Source: Hirudinaria manillensis
Lineage: Eukaryota > Annelida > Clitellata > Hirudinida > Hirudinidae
Assembly: GCA_034509925.1 (NCBI GenBank)
Contig: CM067533.1
Location: 3,672,535 to 3,736,534 of the forward strand
Direction: 5' to 3'
Length of the DNA stretch: 64,000 nucleotides
Made by a program: the position numbers and the translations under genes. Of the stretch, positions 13,511 through 29,982 are shown one piece after another. How positions within the stretch are numbered: the first letter of the stretch is position 1; each line of letters begins with the position of its first letter. The notes beneath the pieces are model-generated. The model searched no databases. It worked only from the letters and a program-made list of their open reading frames with translations, and was not told the origin of the DNA.

Positions 13511-14536
13511 TGTTAGCATTTCTTAGGTTCGATTTTCAGGGATTGAAGGAACAGCTCTTGGGCCTGCAGTGCATTCAGGGTGGAACCGCCGAAGGATGGA
13601 AACATCCACCTAGACTGAATGCCGTTCAGGAAAATAAATGAATTTACTTTTTGCACTGCTTTTAGATAAACGTTTCGAAACAGTCGAATTTTTTGAACAT
13701 TATTTCCTTCCATTGCATCTATTCTCCGGGGTTCTAATTCATACCTCTCTCCTAATATTCTTATTTGTATGTGGCACGTGCAAATAATGTTTGGCAATCA
13801 CGGTACTCATGACGGATCTTATAACTTCATTGACTTATTTTGTTCTCGTCTCGTGTCCAAAACTCGTCCTGGCACCGCATGCCTTGAATTCGAGCCATCT
13901 CCGTTTTAAAAAAGACAATACCGGAATGGCGGCCATGTTTTGCCTGAAGCATAGGGGATAGGTATGGATGGATGGCTGAATGGATGGGTAGAGGGATGGA
14001 TGGATAGACGGACAGGTAGAGAGATGGATGGAGAACATGGTCTAGTTTCGAGATGCTTGACATCAGAAGAGAAACAGTTGTGGTATAACCGATGCCCATT
14101 TCGAAACGTCTATATCTTTTACCGAAAATACAAAAAAAAATTATCATCAACCGCAATAAATATAAAAGATTATACGTGGTCTTCGAACAGCCACTTAGAA
14201 TGATTAATAACGGTCATTTTGTGTTCCCTCGCCACCAATAACTTTTCAAAAAAAATCTTTTTATACTCCGCATGGATTAGAATCAGAGGTAAATTCCATT
14301 GACGGATATTTTAAAAGTGATGCGAATAGCCCTGCCCTCCACCAGTTTCTTTTTTTTTTGTTGCACCGAAACTCGCTACAATGTATCTTGGTGGGGACAA
14401 AACTTTTATCTGAGAATTTAATAAAAAGGATTTCTATAAAATTTAATTTTGGATTTTATGATATTTTCGAGTTATTTTACAAATTTCCTTCTAGTTCTAG
14501 TTTCCTAAATGTTTTTGTCAACTCATGCTTCCAGGT
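13511..14536. other. Non-coding, small GGAT repeat
   Basis: A possible continuation exon of the RRM-like gene follows an acceptor at about 13540 but soon stops. A short degenerate (GGAT)n tract lies at 13963-14034. Nothing else is recognised before the long (TCAA)n array. Confidence 0.45.
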
Positions 14537-18830
<4,294 letters not shown>

Positions 18831-19136
18831 TTGCACTGGATGTGGCACAAATTCATGAAAGTTCTGCCATTCACGCCACACACGGGTTTGAAACGCACGT
18901 TGCATTTGCACCAATAATCTTTGAAATCATTCACATCATTTTTTGTTTACATTTTCATTTACGAATAATAATGCTAATTGAATATGTTACGAGCAATGTG
19001 AATTGAAGGATTGCGATTGCAATGCGGCATCGTAATTTAAACCTAATTTAACGCAAATCAATGTCATTAACTTACAATCTTTCCAGTCAGCTTCGCAAAC
19101 GGATGCTATAATCAGCAACACGATAAAAAATTTCAT
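18831..19136 (-). CDS. Secreted Kazal-type peptide, exons 1-2 (third exon not found)
   Basis: Exon 1 (19136-19076) encodes the signal peptide MKFFIVLLIIASVCEADWKD and ends in phase 1. Exon 2 (18918-18831) reads WCKCNVRFKPVCG...FMNLCHIQC with C1-x-C2-x7-C3-x10-C4-x3-C5. It then reaches AA|GTGAGA, which is either a donor in phase 2 or codes Lys followed by TGA. By comparison with the complete poly-Asp paralogue, a third exon carrying C6 is expected downstream. If unspliced, the product is a 50-residue, five-cysteine peptide lacking the partner of C3. The residue at the P1 position is Val, so an elastase-like target is possible (inference). A TATA-like TATAAAT is at 19210-19204, about 70 bp before the ATG. 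Confidence 0.7.
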
Positions 19137-19203
19137 AGTTTTCGGTTTCTTTATTAAATTAACAATGCTACAAGAATCAAGATGGTTGTTATTTTAAAAG
19201 ACC

Positions 19204-19210
19204 ATTTATA
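19204..19210 (-). promoter_or_regulatory. Candidate TATA box of the second Kazal gene
   Basis: TATAAAT on the minus strand about 70 bp upstream of the ATG at 19136, similar in spacing to the TATA-like box of the poly-Asp paralogue. Confidence 0.45.
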
Positions 19211-20371
19211 GACCTTGAACGTTAGTTAGGCCTTCGATAAGCTTACAACGACTGAAAAGCAATTGGTCAGTTAAAAATAACACTTATCAAATTTATCTGA
19301 AACGTCGAAATTTAATTGGCGGGATTTTTCCGAGGAGTAATACCAATAAATAAAATAGTTAATAAATAATAAATAAATAAATAAATAAATAAGATCTTAT
19401 TCCATTTCATAACTTTTTTTCATGCTGATCATTGATGAAGCAGACTTTATAACTATTATGAAAATGTACTTTAACATAGATGATTTAACATGGCTTTTTA
19501 TTTAAGCATGGTTTTACATTAATTCTAGAACACAGCCAATTGCTTAACCCTGATCCTAACCTCAGACCCTTCAATGGCTTAATGTTTTTATGAAAGCCTT
19601 ATGCTGCCCTTGGTTCGGACCTTCTGAATCCATGAAGTCCAACTATTTGTATAGCGCCACCCCATTCCCTCCAAAAATCCCCAACTTTTCATTGGACACA
19701 CTCCAAAGAATTGAATGGGTTTTGAATGAGAAGCTAAAACAAAGATCGTCGTGAAGTTATTGTGAAATCACAAAATTAGTGGTTAATAATATTAATTATA
19801 TTGAAATATAATTATTTATATATTATAATATAATATAATTATATTGAAATGATTAATTTGGATCTTTTCATTCGTTGACATTTTCATATTTCGTTTCATT
19901 CCTCTTCTTTTTGATCTCTCTCGCTCTCGTTACATCAGCATTCATCTTGACTGACAATTTTCACTTTGCTAAATGGGAGATGATTACAACGGAAGTTATA
20001 AATAATTTTAGATGATATTAACAATAATAAATAAATGTATAACATCAATTATAACATAAAATATAAATATATAAACAACATTTAATAATAATAATATAAC
20101 TCAATTATTTTATTATTAATGAGAACAATAGTCACATTACTAATGTATTGATGATCCGTCATTTAAAACAATAAAGGTCTTCTGAAGCATGAAAAGGTCA
20201 CACAAAGCGTAAATTTAATTAATACAAATTTATTATTAGTCATCAAGTCATTATTATTAATTTCTTATTATTTTTTTTTCTTTATTAGCCCAGCCAGGGG
20301 CTCACAAAAAGCAATCAGTTCATAATTCGATTCAATAATTTTAGGTCCGCAAATGGGTCTGGGAAATCCCG
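19211..20371. other. Non-coding AT-rich stretch
   Basis: Between the second Kazal gene and the LINE fragment. It has (AAAT)n at 19360-19392 and other low-complexity AT sequence. A good minus-strand acceptor ('gttttag') lies at about 19735, but the frame following it in phase 2 has no cysteine. No gene is supported. Confidence 0.5.
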
Positions 20372-21030
20372 TCAGACCATCGAAAAAAGGACTTTCAAGT
20401 CGTTCTTGAGAGTCAATGTACATTCACAAATGTCATTCAGTTCAGTTCTTTTTCCTTCTTTTCCAGGCGTTATTTTTAAAGATTCGCCAAATCTAATGGG
20501 TCTCGTGCATGGTTTTGATGGAGGTCCACATGAGGAACCTCCTCGAGACCCCTTAATCTTCTCCAAACCCTCCAAGACTCTTCTGCTATTGCTCCTCTCC
20601 AGTTCAAGACCAGGGCGGTGATGGTACCTTTCTGACTCCGTTGTTCCGGCATCGGATTATTTTCCTTCATCCATTGGTGGATTCCTGGAATGTCATACTT
20701 TGCGACTTTTGAAGCATATATTTTGTTCAAGTCGGCAGTATCCACTGCCACGTCACATACGACGTATGTGGAGCTTTTCCATGCGCACAAATCAGGAATT
20801 TTTGTTCCTTCGTCGGAATTCTGGGTTCAATGCTGGTAGTGAACCCCATATTTTCAAGTTTGCTTCCTAATATGGCCAAAATAGAGTTGTGTCTGACTCC
20901 TAGCCGGACCGGGGCATACAGGAATTCATTGGGGACGTCCTTCGGCAATTTCAACCAATGTCGAACCGTCCAATGGTGACGTCGACGGCATTCTTTGTCG
21001 ACGAGCAAACGAAATTTCGTCAACCGCTCG
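20372..21030 (-). mobile_element. Non-LTR retrotransposon fragment, C-terminal part of the polyprotein
   Basis: Two overlapping minus-strand frames together resemble the part downstream of the reverse transcriptase domain in R2/NeSL-like LINE polyproteins: LPKDVPNEFLYAPVRLG, then, after a frame change near 20790, VVCDVAVDTADLNKIYASKV, HQWMKENNP and LVLNWRGAIAEESW. The frameshift and the lack of the reverse transcriptase core show it is dead and truncated. Its position just below exon 2 of the third Kazal gene places it in what would be that gene's second intron. The exact LINE clade is uncertain. Confidence 0.72.
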
Positions 21031-21103
21031 AGCCGTATTATTATTATTATTTAATTAAATAATTAATTAATTATTTATTTATTTATTAGTCAAACGATCT
21101 AAC

Positions 21104-21619
21104 TAGCACTTGGCATAGCAAGCGTTCATGTAGGTCTGGCGATCTGCTCCACATACGGGTCTGTATTCCAGTTGACATCTACATTCCTTGTATTCTGCAC
21201 TCGTCGTGAAATTATTCCACAGAATTATAATTTGAATTTTCACAATTAATCGCATCTCAAACAGTCCCACAATGTAATTTAACTAATCTAATCGGGCACT
21301 ATTTCCAAATGCAGATTTTGGGTAGCTCGCATAAACTGATATTGTATTATATATTACATTGCACATGAAGTTATATGTTATCTATTATAAATATGGTATA
21401 TACGTATACTACGTTGTAATAGTTGAGCTACTGCATATCACGCACAAACTCTCAGATAAGTCAGATAACTTATCAAGTTATAATTGTAATGTAACATTAT
21501 TACAATGCAATGTAAACCCAAATTTATTGTAAATCCAAAGTCTACGACTTACGCTGACCGAAGGACATCGTAACGTAAACAACGGCCAGAGTCAGAATTA
21601 GCACCACCAATAACTTCAT
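21104..21619 (-). CDS. Secreted Kazal-type peptide, exons 1-2, with ovomucoid-like loop
   Basis: Exon 1 (21619-21553) encodes the signal MKLLVVLILTLAVVYVTMSF and ends in phase 1. Exon 2 (21194-21104) reads ECRCQLEYRPVCGADRQTYM...CYAKC, with the same C1-x-C2-x7-C3-x10-C4-x3-C5 spacing as its paralogues. The segment C-Q-L-E-Y-R-P-V-C-G closely follows the reactive-site loop of avian ovomucoid third domain, with Leu at P1. That suggests inhibition of chymotrypsin-, elastase- or subtilisin-like proteases (inference from the family). The next bases, TA|GTTAGA, form a TAG stop or a phase-2 donor at exactly the paralogues' splice position. A third exon with C6 was not found, and a LINE fragment sits immediately downstream. 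Confidence 0.72.
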
Positions 21620-23963
21620 GTTTGTTTATTTAATCAATTAATTGTTTATTATATCTATTAAAAATTTTATTCGAGAAACAGGCGTTGATATAATAAGCGG
21701 TTGTGGAACCTAGTTGGGCTAAATTAGCCTTATATTAAATACTGAAGGGCACTTTAATAAGTTATAAATAAGAGTTTATGTCTGTCACAATTCAATTTGT
21801 CGTTCACGCTTGAGCTAACATCATAGACTTCGGGTCCCAAGATCAATACAGGAAATAAATCATATGTCATTTCAATGCTGAATACTGAAGTAAACCTTCT
21901 AATTCTACTGTAAATGCTCTCAAACTTCTGCAGTGGCACGACACAATTTAGCATCCACAAATGGCTAAATAATGATTTAAATTCGACATTTTTATCTACT
22001 GAAAAGAATTCTAAGACTTGACCAAATGGACCAGGTCAATAACCTGACCACAACTCTCAACTTATTCATTCATCAGATTGCAATACTTGAGATTCCAAAG
22101 TGCTATTCAAACATTGACAGTAAAATCGTCTCCAAATAAGAGCTTCTATCGTGACCACGGAAGTCATATTTGTTAACGACTCGTCCGAGCATAGGCATTT
22201 GAAATCTTAAAAACAGATGCAAACGACAAGGACCACAGACACAAGAGAAATTGTCAGACGAACCTCAAACAATTCAACGACTTAATGTCTCCATCGAAAC
22301 CTTATGCGACCTACAGTAGTAATACAACTACAAAACTAATACAACTAACGCATTATTGCATTAATTATCTAATCACTTAAACTAATAATACGAGCGTAGA
22401 CCGCTCATCTCAGGCAAAACAGAATTTAACAAGTTAATGAAAGTTTGAAATGTAAGTGCCATCAAATGTGACCGAACTCCTGTTTCAAATTAATTCAAAT
22501 ATAGAATTACCTGTGTTAAAACGGTATGTGTTTTAAATATAGCTCGAGGGTTCGAGGGTCATTCTGTGACCTCTAAAGGTATGATAATGATGTACGTAAA
22601 TCCAGTGGCAATGCAAGGAAGTAGGGCGACATTTTGAGCTGATAAACAAATCTTAAATTTAATACTAAAATGAGGTTTTAAAGTTATGATATGGTATTGT
22701 CTTTGTGGCATGCAGACCCCTCCGCGCAGACCAAATGCATCCCAGTCGATAATCCAATCTGTCTCCGAATTATATTTCTCGAAACTTCAAGGAAAAAAAC
22801 CTAGATATCCAGGGCCGACCTTTTAGTGTGAAAAGCAAAAAAAGTATCTTTAATAGACCTCAAGACGGACATTCTCCAGACCAACCAAGGACGTCCGTTT
22901 CTTGGGGTTGTCTGGTCCCGAATTTAAAACCATTAAAACTAGGTCATCCGACCACAAGCACTTATAAACTGTTGTCTTAGCCCCACTTCATGTTGATAGT
23001 GGACACCTGTTTTTATACATTTAATACTTTTATTGTATTTTTTTCATTTGGTAGACATTAACTTAATTTAGTTAGTCATTCATCATCTTACTTTCACCTG
23101 AAGTACTGTCATCACTGCATCCTTATGGCATTTCTTTCTGACTACGAAGATTGGAAATTTGCGTTTAAATGCCTTGTTTCAATTCTTCGGCAATTTTTCT
23201 GTCTGAATATCCTCTACCAAGCATTTAAACAGCAAGCACTTGTTTTTCTAGCTAAAATAAAATTCTTGTGCCGTTTAGGCCGACTAGTAGAAGGCCTTGC
23301 GCCTTTATTCGTTATTAATTATATTAATATTTATTATTTAATTTGTCATTAATCATGAAGTTGAAGACAAAAAAAGGAACATTCCTTGCACGAGATCACA
23401 TCAAGGTCACAAATACAATTTATTGATTTATGTAAAAAGCCTAATTTTTATTTTACGCGTTTATTATGTTGCGTTTATTTTTATGTAAAATGATCCGAGG
23501 CTTTCCCAAGGGACTCTTATACGCACTTCGTTCCTAAATGCCTGGCCGCATCTAAGGGCTGTCCGCTTTTCGGTCACCGTCTAAGTTTTATTTACATAGG
23601 AAAAATAGTTTCGTGCCTTGTAAAAGTGTCCTCTTATTTGGATTGCCCGCTCTCCTGGGCTTGCTCTTGAGGACCTTTACCGTATTATTACAATGTTCAT
23701 GTTCTCTTCACGAGTATTGCAAGAGACAATAACTCGTCTCCATTATTTTAAGCAAACATCATAGCGGAACGAACTAGAAAAAGTATTAACAACATTTTTT
23801 TAAAAAGCAAAATCAATAACCGCAATAATCTCGAACAAATTGTCATTTTAAGTCATTTTAGCTTTTCAAATACACTTCAATAACAAAAAGCCTGCAAAAA
23901 TAAATAAATACATTTCAACATGGTCAACAAAGAGAAGTGATCCACTTAATGGATGAGACGTAA
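21620..23963. other. Intergenic, nothing recognised
   Basis: 2.3 kb with no supported gene. Short frames at 21754-21960 (minus) and 23125-23352 (plus) have no recognisable features. No long repeats were seen. Confidence 0.5.
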
Positions 23964-26900
23964 TTAATCCATTAAGCTGGCATTTTGGATTGGAGTAGCG
24001 GATGTCAAATGATGGATGATGACGAGCATCACAAACAGGAAGTCATGTAGTCGTTGTTGTTGTGAAGGATTTGCTTTGCTGACATCGTATCCCCTGTTGA
24101 ACGTCAAATATCGCCCGTAAGGCCTCCTGTTGTAGCGTCCGTCGCGCAATTCTTCGTAATCGATGTCGAATTTTTGCACCTCTAAAAAACGAGTTTTTAT
24201 TTTATTTTTTGGACTTTAAGGAAAAACTTAATTTTCAAGTTTGGGACAATACTGTTTTTAAAATAATGTTTCATAATTTACTAATGAGGGTTACGTTGCT
24301 TGATTGCAATAACCTTGTTCTCCCATTATGGTGGCGTTGAGAGAATATATCCTACAAGGAGAGTTGGAAGAGATGTTTCTGTTGAACTTGACAGGGTTGT
24401 TCCTTCTCTTATCGTAGTTGTAGAGGTGAATGTCTTCGCTGTCCGTGCATTCAACTGAAGACCAGGGGACGGGGCTGTAACCGGGAAAGTAAATACCTGG
24501 GACAGACGCTTCTGTTAGCACCAATCAATGGATAACTTAATACGAAGTACAAATGTAATCTAATGAGTAATCTAGAAAAGTAGCATCGCCGGGATTTTAT
24601 AATTGGCCTTTGAATGGTGGTCGACTTTTATTTACTTCTGACACCTATGGTTAGTCAGTCAAGAGGTCAGTATGCCGGCAGAGGAGTCTTGTCCCCTCGT
24701 TTCATAGCTGCGTCACTGATCTAGAACCAGAATCTACAGAGCAGTCCAAGCGTGCCCAAATGGCTATTAAACTTGAATAACTTGAATCTAAAAATTCACC
24801 CAGAACATCTCCTTTCGAGATGAGGATTCGATCATCAGGGTGGAGCAGGAAGTAATTGTTGCCCACCCAAAGTGCCGTGATGCTGGTTTCTCCAACCCTT
24901 TCGTACCAAAGATTGTCCAGCTTCCTCCACACCTGCATATGAACCACCTGCCAAGAAAATAGCGCATCTCAGCGCATCGAATCATTGAAACCTCGAATCA
25001 TCTTCAACTTCACACTTGGCTTCTTCTTCCTCGGGTCGTATAAACATTCCAACCGACTAGAACTCCCCTGTTTTCCCGGAATACCTCCGACGGCCTGATG
25101 ATGATCGTGCCCCCCTTCAACTGATCCTCGCTCTCTCTCCAAATGGACTCTCCTCCCAAGAATATCAGTGCATCTGCATAAATCAAAAACGAATGATTGA
25201 AAACGTGATCTATTGCTATCGGGTTAAAAGTGAAGAATCTTCTTTGCAAAAAAAAAACGCTTAAGAAAAGCCGCAGTTCAATTTAATCGAACAATTCTCA
25301 TCTGATACGAGTATGGATACGAGTATCTGATACGAGTATTCTGACCAGAAAGTATCAAAAGAGGAAAGTATCTGAGGAGAGTTTGTAGGAAGATGTTTCA
25401 AGTTGTGCTCGTTAATCGTTCGAGAAAAAAATGAAATAAAATATAACAATACAATAAGAACCAAATTAAATTAGTAATATCAATTAATTTCAAAAATTAC
25501 TTTCGATGGAATGCAATGAAAGATATAATAATATCCGATATGTAATAAAAATGTGCTATTATTAATAGTAATTTTAATAACAATAATTACAATATAATAT
25601 AATATTATATTATTAATTAAATAAAATTAATAAAATAATAAGAATAATGGTTATATAAATATATTATATTATACCAAGGCGATGATAGAATAATAAATAT
25701 TATTACACTTTATGAGTATTGAATAATATTGAATGTTATTTCATGGCAGCGTTATTTAATGCCTTTCATTAAATAATTATTATTTTAATAATATATTAAA
25801 AGATTTTAAATCCTGAACTGTTGAAGATGAAAGTGGTTGGCATTTGAACCTTTTTCAGTGATTGCAAGAAAGTGATTGATAAACGATTGATGTTTTCAAC
25901 TTCAATCACTTAGCTTTAAGGAAAGTGGAAGCAATCGCAAATTTTATCGGCATTTTTCAGCGAAAAAATTAAAAAAAAACATCTACAAAATGAGGTAAAC
26001 AATCAAAATATTAAAATTTACAGCATCCAACCTTAAATTTATAATATGACATTAAGAGTTAATTTAAGAAATATTATTAATATTAAACATAATAAACTCC
26101 GAGCAAAGAATAATTGAAAGTAAACTCGCATGAGAAACATTCCTTTACTGAATGTCAAACTCTCCCTAAAAGCACCTAAAGGATGCCCGGGTTTCTGGAA
26201 GCACCCTTTTATCTTCCACTTGCAGTGGTAATAATATCTCCTCGGGAGTGATGTGCTGCCATCTTTATTTCGATGAAAAATTTGAGAAGGAACCGTCACG
26301 AGACGAGACAAAAATCCAATAACGGATAGTTGAATGAATAGTTCGGTCTTTGATTTATAATTTAATTTTAAAAAATTTTAAAATATTTTAATTTTAAGGC
26401 GTGAAATCACAGAAGAAGAAATAAAGAAAACCGCGAAACAATCGGAAGATTTATTTTTGTTTTTGTTCAGCTAAAAGTAATTTTCAAAACCATTCGACTC
26501 GATAAAGGAGGTGTTTTTAATTAATTTTAAACATTTTAAAAAGTAACGCCTTTATTTAAAAATGATATTTAATATAATAATAATAATAACAATAATAATA
26601 TGTCATTTATATAGCGCCTTGCGCGTGAACTACATGGGCTTTTTAGACATTAAAATTATAATTATTAAAAATTAATTTATTTAATTAATTAATTTCAATC
26701 CATCAACATTGGATCCCAATGCGTTCTTGGTACTACTGACAGTATAATGATACTTAAATGTAAATAATCTTCATTTATTTAGCGCCGTATGTCTCGTAAC
26801 ATTCTTGTCAACGATTTACGTGGCTTCGCAATCCGGGCCTCGAACGGACCGCGTTACAACCGTTACCAATGGCAACCTGCCATTACCGTCTTGTCTAGGA

Positions 26901-27324
26901 AGGCAATCCAGCCATCCTAAGATTTTCAAATCAATTCTGAAATTCGACGAAAAATTACTGAAATTAAAAGAATTTATAACGTGATCAATTCGCATAAATA
27001 AATTTTATTTACTTAAATAAACTATTTCTCCCTCAGTGAATCACCTGAGAAAAAAATATTTGGCTCATCGATATTCAAATTTCTTATTTCAATAACAAAC
27101 TGTTTTATCCAATTTCAGTCAATAAAAGTCATCGGATTAAAACGTGCAAAATGAAATGTCAGAGAATCTTAGAATCACGACCACCCAACTCAGCGAGAAC
27201 TCAGTACGTTACCATGACAACTGATGGTGACTTATAAGGAGATAAAAACAGAATTATACCCACCTGCACACGTCAACATAAAGATGACCATTGCCTTCCA
27301 ATCGACGGAAAAATGTGAAAACAT
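23964..27324 (-). CDS. Uncharacterised secreted or membrane-anchored protein, six exons
   Basis: Six exons join perfectly in phase: 27324-27264, 26262-26149, 25173-25016, 24947-24800, 24511-24314 and 24181-23964, giving 298 aa. The first encodes a start with hydrophobic MVIFMLTCA, a probable signal sequence. A basic Tyr/Cys-rich segment follows (RRYYYHCKWKIKGCF), then a likely beta-rich module: GTIIIRPSEVF, GVLVGWNVYTTRGR, VVHMQVWRKL, TSITALWVGNNYFLL, DRILISKGDVL, PGIYFPGYSPVPW. This pattern (G..h.W..Y....G...hQVWR.....h...GD) resembles extracellular beta-sandwich modules of many invertebrate surface proteins, but I cannot name a family. A Tyr/Arg-rich stretch (RDGRYNRRPYGRYLTF) and a hydrophobic C-terminal helix (FLFVMLVIIHHLTSA) end the protein, which could be a GPI signal or membrane anchor. 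N-x-S/T sites occur in exon 5. Confidence 0.72.
26575..26930. repeat. Possible SINE/MITE-type sequence with TATATAGCGCC-like motif
   Basis: Lies in intron 1 of the secreted-protein gene. After a short (AATAAT)n run comes CATTTATATAGCGCCTT at about 26604-26620, and a related TCATTTATTTAGCGCC at 26771-26786. Motifs of this kind recur in non-autonomous repeats of many marine invertebrates. The boundaries were not determined. Confidence 0.3.
26862..26876 (+). promoter_or_regulatory. RFX X-box-like site
   Basis: GTTACCAATGGCAAC fits the X-box consensus GTNRCC-N(0-3)-RGYAAC with a 3-nt spacer. It lies in intron 1 of the secreted-protein gene. Confidence 0.45.
27208..27221 (+). promoter_or_regulatory. 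RFX X-box-like site
   Basis: GTTACCATGACAAC, one mismatch from the X-box consensus with a 2-nt spacer. It lies about 50 bp downstream of the donor of exon 1 of the secreted-protein gene and about 100 bp from its ATG. Confidence 0.35.
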
Positions 27325-27548
27325 CATCATCATCATCATCATTATCATCAAAGGCATCATCACCACATCATCATCATCATCATCATAATTAATGTTATAG
27401 TCATCATCATTATCAGCAGCAGGAGAAGATTTTCAACCAAACGTTTAAGAACAAATCCACGGTGAATGATTTCAATTCTTCCAATCGAAACGTTAAGCCT
27501 CCCATTTCTGGTGGAGCTCCGAAGAGGTTTTTATATGGAAACGTCTCA

Positions 27549-27589
27549 TCCCTCCATCCATCCATCCATCCATCCATCCATCCATCCAT

Positions 27590-27623
<34 letters not shown>

Positions 27624-27721
27624 GTCCATCCGTCCATCCGTCCATCCGTCCGTCCGTCCGTCCGTCCGTCCATCCGTCCATCCGTCCATCCATCCATCCG
27701 TCCATCCATCCATCCATCCAA
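27549..27721 (+). repeat. (CCAT/CCGT)n tetranucleotide array
   Basis: CCATCCAT units change to mixed CCGT/CCAT units in the 3' half. Several frames are open on both strands (HPSI/RPSV and WMDG repeats) and are not genes. A small related tract lies at 27867-27897. This array is the reverse complement in type of the one at 32396-32590. Confidence 0.95.
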
Positions 27722-27899
27722 TGTCGAAAGATAAACAAATCGCTCGAACGTGTTGTGCTGTTGTTATTTGACGAAAAAAGATCAAAAAGTGAATTTCATT
27801 CATCACGGCGCTTCCATTTCGCATGACAAGTGGGATACAAACTTGAAATTAGAGATTCTACCAGTACGTCCCTCCCTCCATCCATCCATCCATCCAGAA

Positions 27900-28340
27900 A
27901 TTTTAAATATAGGAATTAATGAACCAAAAGACGAATAAATAATAAAAAAATTGTATTCGGTCTGGAGAAGGAAAGAAAAATTGAATTTAGAGAAAATCCT
28001 ATGCATGGACAATTCTTGAAAATCCATGGAGCCTTGAAAAATCTTGTGTGGACAAAGAAGCAAGTTGCGATTGGTTAAGAAGTGCTGGACTCAAAGACGA
28101 AAAATAAATCTTGATCGTGGCAGCTCAGAACCAAACACCATCAACAAACAAAGCAACAGAAGTCAATTGCAAAAACTGAATGCAAGTACTATATTAGCAC
28201 CAACATAATAAGATGATTAGTTACATTCACTGGGTTGGGTGCCTTGAGCTTAGTTGTGAAGTTTTAAATATGTAATATGAAATTACGCACAAATTTAAAG
28301 GAAGTTTTAAATATGTAATACGAAATTACGCACGTAAGGT
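27900..28340. other. Non-coding with a 33-bp tandem duplication
   Basis: A 33-bp segment starting gaagttttaaatatgtaata occurs at 28258-28290 and again at 28301-28333 with one mismatch. No gene is seen. Confidence 0.7.
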
Positions 28341-28620
28341 TGACAAATTTAAATGAATAATGGTCAGGAAAATATTATCCAACAGACCTAATTTGTCGTC
28401 CGTGATTTTGAAATCCAAGTCATGTATGTTAATTGATGTTACAATACCTGATGATAAAAACATCGCGTTTAAAAAAATTAGCAACAACAAGGAGCTGGAG
28501 ATTGAAGTTGGTCGGATGTGGAATGTAAAATCTAATGTCGTAGTAACCGGCAGTTGTTGGAACGCTCGGAACGCTCGCAAAAGGAGTGTGGAGTTTATAC
28601 GAGGACGACCAAAAGGTATC
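28340..28620 (+). mobile_element. LINE-type retrotransposon fragment, C-terminal end
   Basis: The plus frame contains KSKSCMLIDVTIPDDKNIAF, then KELEIEVGRMWNVKSNVV. This is the characteristic 'LIDV.IP.D.NV...KY.DLEIEV.RMW..K' segment at the end of many animal LINE reverse-transcriptase ORFs. The expected following PVVIGALG-like motif is disrupted and no reverse transcriptase core is present, so the copy is dead and truncated. Confidence 0.68.
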
Positions 28621-29982
28621 GGAAATTCAGAAAATCTCCTTGCTGGGTACCGCTCACATTTTACGGAGAGTGTTTGGTTGAATCGCTGAGAGCATCACTG
28701 GTGTTGTTCGTCATTCATCGACTGAGAAGCCATGATAAAGAAACGAAAAACTTGTTTTTGGAGCTCAATCCTGGATAATCGCTTTACAAAAACAACTCAT
28801 CTCCTCATCTGTTTGTGGACCAAATTAATCTCAAGCCTGCGATCGAACCAATCACTTATGATATTTAATTGGGTCATTTGATTGAATCACTTAATTGGGT
28901 CGTTTGATTGAATCATTTAATTGGGTCATTTGATTGATTATTTATTGCCGGAACACAGGAGAAGAACCTTCGAGATTAATTGCCAATCAAATGACCTCTG
29001 TCGTCTGCTTCAACGTGGAATCATTTATTATGGACCTATCATCGTTATCATCATTATCATCATCATTATCATCATTATTTCAACGTGAAATATTTGTTTA
29101 CATCGTGACACAAGCGGAGGCTGACGTTAGAAGTAAACATCGCACGGCTATAAATTAGCACTAACTACTGTACTAATTAGTATTGTACTAAAATTAAAAC
29201 TTATTTCATTGCAATCAGTTTCAACGGTTTACGCTTTCAATGATCTCAAACTGTTTCAACATTCTCTCAAATGCATGAATTATTGGATTTAAATGATTTA
29301 TTTTATTTACATTTTATTTTATTTATTTATTTATTTATTTTAATTCGTTAAAATATACTTTAATCTTTCATAAAATGTTCCGTCATTACTTTGGAGTGAT
29401 TTAAAGTTCAAAGGTTAAAAGGTCATTTCACCTCCTCTTCTCGGAAATTTATTGAATCCTGAATGTCGGGTCGCCATCTTGCCCGAAATCACTTTCATGG
29501 TTATCGTGTCAGGTTATATATTCAGAATATTTCATCATAATAAAACATATTGGCATATTAATTCACCTTAATACGTATATCATCATTACCATCACCATCC
29601 TGTCACATGACCACGTGAAGGATAGCTATCATGACCTAAGAAAAGAAGCCCATTTGTCAAAGATATGATTAACTTGGCCCGAGCTATATTTAGATCCATC
29701 ACGTGACACCGTGGGCGTCAGTTCATTGGTTGGAAACATCAAACTATCCATCAATGGGGTGTGCTCAGTCATCTTTATCATAACGGTCATCATTATCATC
29801 ATCGTCATCGTCATCATCACCGTCACCGTCGAAATTGCAAGTGCAATTTCAGAAATTAAACTCTCAGATACGGAATATAAATAATTTTAATAAACGTTAA
29901 TTAAAACTAAACGATTAAAAATACGAATTTAATTCTGTTACCAACAGTCGTCTCTGGGGTAAACAAGAAGAACTTCTTAGGC

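Noticed and set aside
19560-19740. Candidate third exon for the third Kazal gene (good acceptor near 19735, frame with FGVCPMKSW)
   Set aside because: The frame containing the Cys needs a phase-1 junction, but the conserved donor is phase 2; the phase-2 frame has no cysteine.
27413-27824. WMDG/HPSI repeat frames on both strands
   Set aside because: Tetranucleotide array translated in several frames; no signal, splice or family evidence.
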